A stretch of DNA of 45,788 bases from an uncultured Flavobacteriales bacterium (GTDB taxonomy: Bacteria > Bacteroidota > Bacteroidia > Flavobacteriales_G > Salibacteraceae): assembly GCA_913062955.1 (NCBI GenBank), contig CAJXZP010000026.1, forward strand, positions 1 through 45,788, in the 5' to 3' direction. Under the pieces are notes generated by a model. It searched no databases, had not been told where the DNA came from, and saw only the letters and a program-made list of their open reading frames with translations. The position numbers and the translations under genes are program-made. Below are positions 40,876-45,788 of the stretch, in pieces (the first letter of the stretch is position 1; each line of letters starts with the position of its first letter).

Positions 40876-41751
40876 TTATTTCATCTTTTCAGATAAAAAT
40901 TCACTCACGTTTGCAAATTTAAATTCGGGATATTCAGCTAAAAACTTGGCGCTAATCAAACCGCCCATTAACGGTCTGTTGGCAGGAGGATTTAATTCAT
41001 TGGTACTAATGGGTTCTGTGGTTACCTTATGATTAGGAACGCTATTTAATACCAATTGTGCTAACTGCATTCGGTTTACAAAATCGGTAGATGCGATGTT
41101 ATATATACCCGTCTTTTTATCCTTCAGTAAAAGATAGGCCGCCTTAGCAATATCCATTGCATTTACTGGGGTTGCGTATTGGTCGTATGGAAGTTTTAAA
41201 TGATGATGTTCGCCACTTTGTGCCAAATTGAATAATCGGGATACAAAGTTTTTATTCCGAATTTCGTTTCCATAGACATTCGTAATACGAAGGGACAAAG
41301 CTTCTTTGTTATGTTTGAAAACCAAGTTTTCAGCTTCTAGTTTATGACGGGCATAAACATTAAGTGGATGTACTTCTGCATCTTCTGTATACGGCCCTTT
41401 CTTTCCGTCAAAAACATAATCGGTTCCAATATACAGGTACTTGGCATGAAGTTTTTTTGCAATTTTCAGAGTGTTGATGGTAGAAACCACGGTCTTCTGA
41501 TAGCTCTCATCTATATTTTCTTCACAGTAGTCCACCCATGTTAAGGCACCACAATTAATAATAATATCTGGATTAAAACTGGCGACATCAAAGTTAGTAC
41601 TCGCCTCTAAGTCCAAGGTGTTAAAAGGGACCGTTTCTTTGGTTTCGAAGGAGAAATGGGTTCCAACAACTTCCATATCTTCTTTTTGACTAAAAAATTT
41701 CAACATATTTCCCCCCACCAATCCAGAGGCTCCAAAAATTAATATTTTCAT
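40876..41751 (-). CDS. RmlD-like NAD(P)-dependent sugar-nucleotide reductase (extended SDR)
   Basis: A 291-residue protein with the Rossmann motif GASGLVGGN (residues 7-15), the NCGALTWVDYCEEN segment, YIGTDYVFDG near residue 107 and the YxxxK active-site motif YARHKLEAENLV (Tyr and Lys) near residue 133. This matches dTDP-4-dehydrorhamnose reductase (RmlD) and related extended SDR enzymes such as MAT2B. No other rhamnose genes are in the window, so the exact substrate is open. A terminator follows. Confidence 0.88.
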   Translation of the reverse strand: MKILIFGASGLVGGNMLKFFSQKEDMEVVGTHFSFETKETVPFNTLDLEASTNFDVASFNPDIIINCGALTWVDYCEENIDESYQKTVVSTINTLKIAKKLHAKYLYIGTDYVFDGKKGPYTEDAEVHPLNVYARHKLEAENLVFKHNKEALSLRITNVYGNEIRNKNFVSRLFNLAQSGEHHHLKLPYDQYATPVNAMDIAKAAYLLLKDKKTGIYNIASTDFVNRMQLAQLVLNSVPNHKVTTEPISTNELNPPANRPLMGGLISAKFLAEYPEFKFANVSEFLSEKMK

Positions 41752-41914
41752 AATCTTTTATTTTGTATTCAGGCTATCCAAGCTTTTATTGGCTAATGCC
41801 ATTGTCTTCAATTATTTGGAAGTCCTTCTAACAACAAAGGATTTCCACTCAAAAGTAGTTTTTATGCGGATATAATAGAATGGTAAAAAAGAAGTTTTAT
41901 ATCAAAAAGTAAAT

Positions 41915-41922
41915 TAATTTTG
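41915..41922 (+). promoter_or_regulatory. -7 promoter element of the AsmA-like gene
   Basis: TAATTTTG is an exact TAnnTTTG element 26 bp upstream of the AsmA-like ATG. The -33 is only T-rich (TTTT at 41895-41898). Confidence 0.4.
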
Positions 41923-41948
41923 AAAGAGAAAACCTCACAAGAATTACT

Positions 41949-44921
41949 ATGAAAAAGTTTCTAATTATCCTAGGTGTATTAATGTTGTTAATCATTGGTG
42001 CCCTAGTAGCTATCCCAATGATATTCCAGGCCGAATTGCAACAATTGGCATTGGATGAAGCCAATAAAACCGTGAAGGCAGAAGTGACCATGGGCAATTT
42101 TGATTTAAGCTTAATCCCAAATTTTCCTAAGTTGACGGTTGAAATAACCGATTTGGCTGTCAATGGAAAAGGTGATTTTTCAGAAATTTCATTGTTTAAA
42201 GCCCAAACAATTACCACCACATTGGATTTAGCCAAGCTATACAATGGGGAGATTGAAATTCAGGAAATAGGTTTAAGTGGAGTACATGTATATGTATCGG
42301 TTTTAAAAGATGGAACAGCTAATTACGATATTACTTTACCCGAAGAAGTAGAGCCCATTGCCGGGGAGGATGCTTTAATGGAATCGGTGCCTACCCCAGA
42401 GGTAGCCACAGGTGAAACGGAAGAAGAAACAGAATTTCAAATGAAGTTGCAGCGTTACTTTATTCATGATTTCAATTTGATCTATGAAGATCAGCAAGGG
42501 GATATGTATTTTGAAATGAAAAACTTGAATCACGAAGGGAAAGGAGATTTCACCTTGGCTCAATTCATTTTAGAAACAAGTACCCAGATTGAATCCATGA
42601 GTTTCAAAATGGACGGAGATGCGCTTTTGAAAAAGGCAAGTTTAAATTCCGAAATCAACATGGCTATGGATATGGATCAAATGCGTTTTCAGTTTGATAC
42701 TACTTTTATTCAATTAAATGCGTTGATTTTGAACATAGATGGTTGGTTGGCCATGCCAGGTGATTCGATGGATATGGATTTAAAAATGGCGTCACGTAAC
42801 AACTCCTTTAAAGAACTATTTTCTTTAATACCCAATGCATATATTGCCGATTATCAAGATGTAAAAGTCAAGGGAAGCATGTCGTTTCATGCGGACTTTG
42901 ATGGGGTGTATTATGAGGAATTGATGCCTGCATTCGACATCGGGTTAGAAGTGAAAAATGGATCCGTTCAATACCCGGATTTACCAGCTACTGCAAAAAA
43001 TATTGGGATTGATCTACGTATTAACTCTCCAGCTGGTGATATGGGTAGAATGGAAGTGAATTTGAAAAAGGCACATTTAGAATTGGCAGATAATTTCTTT
43101 GATATGTCGTTGTTGGTAAAGAAAACCATTACCAATCCAACGATGACGGGTAATTTCAAAATGGACTTTGATTTAGCGACTATCCCTACTATGATGCCGG
43201 TGGAAGAAGGGGAGTCCTATTCAGGAAAACTGAAAACCGACTTAAATTTTAAGGCCGATTTGAATAGTTTGGATAATGAACACTACGATAAAATGGAAGC
43301 ACATGGTTCATTTGAAGCTTGGAATATCGAGTATGATGATGGTACGGGTGGTATACCGATGGAGATTCAACATGTGGCCATGAATTTTGATATGAATAAA
43401 GTGGATTTAATGGCTTTTGATGCCTTGGTAGGTAAAAGTGATATTCATGCTACTGGAATTTTAGAGAATTTTATTCCTTGGTACATGAGCGATGAAACCA
43501 TTTTGGGAGTAGTTGATTTCCATTCCAATTATTTTGATGCAGATGAATGGATGGAGGATGAACCTGAAACGGCTGAAGAAATGGTGGTTACTACCGAAGA
43601 AAATTCAGTGTCATCCAACCAAACTGGGGAGCAGAATACGGGTACTGAAATAGCTTCGACAGATACTGCTGTGGCTGAAACCTATGAGATCCCTACCAAT
43701 ATTCAATTTGTGATGAATTCAAATATGAAGAGAATCGCTTATGATAGTATGGATATTCAAAACCTACTGGGTACCATTAAAATTGAAAATGGCCAGGTGT
43801 TTTTTGAAGGTGTATCTATTGAAATGTTTGAAGGGAAGGCTTCTATGGATGGGGTTTTTGACCCAACAACTCATCCTGCAGCACCTAGTTTTGATTTTAA
43901 AATGGGAATCCAGGATTGGTCGATTAACACCTTAGCGAATACCTATAACTCGATAGCCAAATTGGCCCCTTTACTGCAAGATGCGAAGGGAACCTTTTCT
44001 TCGAGTGTACATACACACGGTATTCTAGATGGAAATTTAGAACCCATAATGGAGAAACTGTCTTTCGCTGGGGATGCAAGTACAAACAAAATTGAAATTA
44101 ATAACAAAAACTTAGAACGCCTAAATACGGTAACGAAATCTAAAAACTTTAACCCCATGAAAGCGGAGGATATGAAAATATCCTTTAAGTGTTTAAATGG
44201 CGTTTTAGAGGTAGACCCATTTGATGTGAAACTAGGAACACAGTTGGCCAATGTTTCGGGGTATTCTAATCTGGATCAAGACATCAATTATTTGATTAAA
44301 ACCAAATTAAAAACGTCTGAAATGGGAGCTGGTGCAGATGCATTGATTGGTCAAATTAATAAGGCCTTATCAAGTAACGGAGTGAAGGCAGAAGTTCCAG
44401 ATTTGATTCCTGTAGTGATTTCGGTTACGGGTAAAATGGATGACCCACAATTTAAACCTGTTTTTGGTGAAGGAGAACAGTCAGATGTGGTGAAAAACCA
44501 AGTAAAGGAATTAGTCAAAGAAAAAATTGAAGAAGTAAAAAAGGATCTAAAAAAAGAAGCGCAAAAGGAAGCAGATCAAATAATGAAGGATGCCAAAAAA
44601 CAGCAAGCTGTTTTAATGGCAGAGGCCCAAAAACAATCAGAAAATCTTAAGTTAGAATCAAAAAAACTAGGAACTCAATTGCGAAAAGAAGCGGAAAAAC
44701 AAGGCAAGGAATTAATCAAACAAGCAACTAATCCATTAACTAAAATTGCCGCAAAAAAAGGAGCGGAACAGATGAAGAAAGAAGCCGATAAAAAGGCGAA
44801 GCAACTAGATGTAGAAGCGGATAAACAAGGCAAAAAACTAGTGGCAGAAGCTAAAAAGCAATCCGATAAAATCCTGGAAGATGCGAAGAAAAGAGCCGAT
44901 GCTGAGATAAAAGATTTTTAA
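41949..44921 (+). CDS. AsmA-family envelope protein with long coiled-coil tail
   Basis: A 990-residue protein starting with a signal anchor (residues 2-25, FLIILGVLMLLIIGALVAI) and an AsmA-type N-terminus (EVTMGNFDLSLIPNFPKLTV, then ITTTLDLAKLYNGEIEI). The middle is a long beta-rich array, as in AsmA/TamB/YhdP proteins thought to bridge the periplasm and move lipids between membranes. Asp/Glu-rich linkers at ~138-156 and ~535-580 break the array. From about residue 841 the tail is a Lys/Glu/Ala/Gln-rich coiled coil (KKEAQKEADQIMKDAKKQQ), which is not usual for AsmA. A TAnnTTTG element precedes the gene. It converges with the response regulator gene 18 bp away. Confidence 0.9.
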   Translation: MKKFLIILGVLMLLIIGALVAIPMIFQAELQQLALDEANKTVKAEVTMGNFDLSLIPNFPKLTVEITDLAVNGKGDFSEISLFKAQTITTTLDLAKLYNGEIEIQEIGLSGVHVYVSVLKDGTANYDITLPEEVEPIAGEDALMESVPTPEVATGETEEETEFQMKLQRYFIHDFNLIYEDQQGDMYFEMKNLNHEGKGDFTLAQFILETSTQIESMSFKMDGDALLKKASLNSEINMAMDMDQMRFQFDTTFIQLNALILNIDGWLAMPGDSMDMDLKMASRNNSFKELFSLIPNAYIADYQDVKVKGSMSFHADFDGVYYEELMPAFDIGLEVKNGSVQYPDLPATAKNIGIDLRINSPAGDMGRMEVNLKKAHLELADNFFDMSLLVKKTITNPTMTGNFKMDFDLATIPTMMPVEEGESYSGKLKTDLNFKADLNSLDNEHYDKMEAHGSFEAWNIEYDDGTGGIPMEIQHVAMNFDMNKVDLMAFDALVGKSDIHATGILENFIPWYMSDETILGVVDFHSNYFDADEWMEDEPETAEEMVVTTEENSVSSNQTGEQNTGTEIASTDTAVAETYEIPTNIQFVMNSNMKRIAYDSMDIQNLLGTIKIENGQVFFEGVSIEMFEGKASMDGVFDPTTHPAAPSFDFKMGIQDWSINTLANTYNSIAKLAPLLQDAKGTFSSSVHTHGILDGNLEPIMEKLSFAGDASTNKIEINNKNLERLNTVTKSKNFNPMKAEDMKISFKCLNGVLEVDPFDVKLGTQLANVSGYSNLDQDINYLIKTKLKTSEMGAGADALIGQINKALSSNGVKAEVPDLIPVVISVTGKMDDPQFKPVFGEGEQSDVVKNQVKELVKEKIEEVKKDLKKEAQKEADQIMKDAKKQQAVLMAEAQKQSENLKLESKKLGTQLRKEAEKQGKELIKQATNPLTKIAAKKGAEQMKKEADKKAKQLDVEADKQGKKLVAEAKKQSDKILEDAKKRADAEIKDF

Positions 44922-44939
44922 GCAACTGGCCTTTTTTTG

Positions 44940-45311
44940 TTAGTTTTCAAGAATTTGGTCAATTTCATGAAAGGCCTGATCCCCTTTTATTACATATTGT
45001 ATGGCGCCATTCGAAATGGTTTGAGCTGCTTTACCGTAATGTTCTTGAGAAGATAACATAATGACGTTTACGTCTTTATTGAGATTTTTCACCTCTTTCA
45101 AAATGGCTAAACCATCTTGCGCATTTGCTTCGATACTGTTTAGTTGGTAGTCTAAAATGATAGTGTGCGGATTGTTACCGAGATGTTCAATGCATTGTTC
45201 GCCTGTTTCAAAACATTTGACGATGTTCATGGGGTTTTGCTCCAGGTGATCTTTTAGCATTTCTAACATCATTTGGTCATCGTCAACCACGAAAATTAAT
45301 TTTGAGTTCAT
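44940..45311 (-). CDS. Single-domain response regulator
   Basis: A 123-residue receiver domain alone (CheY-like). The acidic pocket is VVDDDQ (Asp10-Asp12), the phospho-acceptor is Asp54 in TIILDYQLN, the switch segment is VIMLSSQEHYGKA and the lysine is in YVIKGDQ. No output domain. It begins 29 bp after the stop of a receiver-Hpt protein gene on the same strand and is probably the phosphate acceptor in that relay. Confidence 0.92.
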   Translation of the reverse strand: MNSKLIFVVDDDQMMLEMLKDHLEQNPMNIVKCFETGEQCIEHLGNNPHTIILDYQLNSIEANAQDGLAILKEVKNLNKDVNVIMLSSQEHYGKAAQTISNGAIQYVIKGDQAFHEIDQILEN

Positions 45312-45340
45312 CGTTGTTTTTTTTGTTGGTTATTAAAATA

Positions 45341-45788
45341 TTAAGATAATTCAAGAATAGATTGGTGACAGTTATCAATCAATTCAGAGATTTGTAATTT
45401 ACTTTTTTTAGTTATTTTTTTTGTTTTTAAAGAGGATTCTAATTCTAATGCCAAATTAGAATTGACGTTCATACCCATAAATATGAAATGCGGTTTACAG
45501 GTATGAATGATGCTTTTTACTTTGGATACATTGGAGTTTTTTAAAGCTATTTGGAGTTCTTTAATATTGGATTTCATTGATTTCAAATACAAGCCAACAT
45601 ATTTATGTTCTCTTTTTTTATCCCCATTACAAAATTCTCGTAAGTAGGATAAGTTGGTAACCTGTGTATTTGGACTCAGAATAGGAGGGGAGGTTTCTTT
45701 TTGATGGTTTTTATTTACGACATAATCACTTTTGGTATACACCCGAGTTATTTCGGAAAGTAATTCGTTACGACTAAATGGTTTAGGG
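45341..45788 (-). CDS. C-terminal receiver end plus Hpt domain of a hybrid signalling protein (5' truncated by the window edge)
   Basis: The frame is open to the right edge. The first residues read PKPFSRNELLSEITRVYTKS, the final helix of a receiver domain after its conserved Lys-Pro, so the apparent GTG start at 45742 is internal. An Hpt domain follows (about 85 residues); the phospho-accepting His lies in IIHTCKPHFIFMG, in place of the classical HxLKG. Such a receiver-Hpt tail is usual for hybrid histidine kinases. The single-domain regulator downstream would receive the phosphate. The kinase part lies outside the window. Confidence 0.8.
   Translation of the reverse strand, partial: PKPFSRNELLSEITRVYTKSDYVVNKNHQKETSPPILSPNTQVTNLSYLREFCNGDKKREHKYVGLYLKSMKSNIKELQIALKNSNVSKVKSIIHTCKPHFIFMGMNVNSNLALELESSLKTKKITKKSKLQISELIDNCHQSILELS

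Noticed and set aside
45740-45742. GTG at 45742 as the start of the Hpt protein
   Set aside because: The frame upstream encodes the terminal helix of a receiver domain (KPFSRNELLSEI) to the window edge, so the GTG codes for an internal Val.

Overview
The window looks like a chromosomal segment from a member of the Bacteroidota, most likely Flavobacteriales. Evidence: an AT-rich composition, a type IX secretion (Por) C-terminal sorting domain on the first protein, a flavobacterial exosortase (XrtF) with its usual companion gene, a ribosomal protein THX, almost no Shine-Dalgarno sequences, and several TAnnTTTG-type -7 promoter elements. No tRNA, rRNA, CRISPR array, IS element or prophage was found. 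It is a mix of housekeeping and accessory genes rather than one island.

Layout. 1-5.7 kb: the tail of a secreted T9SS protein, a SanA/YdcF-type membrane protein, a flavin amine oxidase, a DUF3050 protein, an EthD-like protein and a GIDE-type membrane protein. 5.8-9.3 kb: envelope proteins (a WG-repeat protein, a SUMF1-fold lipoprotein and another lipoprotein), followed by an exact 53-bp second copy of the end of the SUMF1-like gene. 9.3-13 kb: an MtfA-like zinc protein with a SEC-C tail, convergent with a LytS/LytTR-type two-component pair. 13.1-15.6 kb: a tight three-gene cell-wall operon (VWA lipoprotein, NlpC/P60-like protein, L,D-transpeptidase-like protein). 15.7-18.6 kb: a large SF1 helicase with a C-terminal nuclease-like domain. 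19-29.6 kb: a SulP anion transporter, small enzymes (two GNATs, a DHFR-like reductase, a VOC protein, an RlmG-like methyltransferase), a zinc-ribbon membrane protein, a secreted hydrolase, a CsgG-domain protein and a beta-carbonic anhydrase that shares a bidirectional terminator with it.

30.3-34.75 kb (minus strand): the most unusual part, a compact seven-gene operon with two clear DUF2589 proteins, a third related one, a zinc-ribbon mini-protein, a small hydrophobic protein, a membrane-anchored GH25 muramidase and a GT9-type glycosyltransferase. A -7 element and several dyads precede it. Decayed genes flank it: a PepSY-type pseudogene on one side, and about 0.95 kb without an intact gene, holding an unidentified relic, on the other. 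35.7-45.8 kb: a MiaE/DEAD-box helicase operon divergent from an XrtF/XrtF-associated/PdxH/GT2 operon, then THX, an RmlD-like reductase, a large AsmA-family protein with a coiled-coil tail, and a response regulator downstream of the truncated end of a receiver-Hpt protein that runs off the right edge.

Functional assignments come from motif recognition in the translations. No database search was possible.
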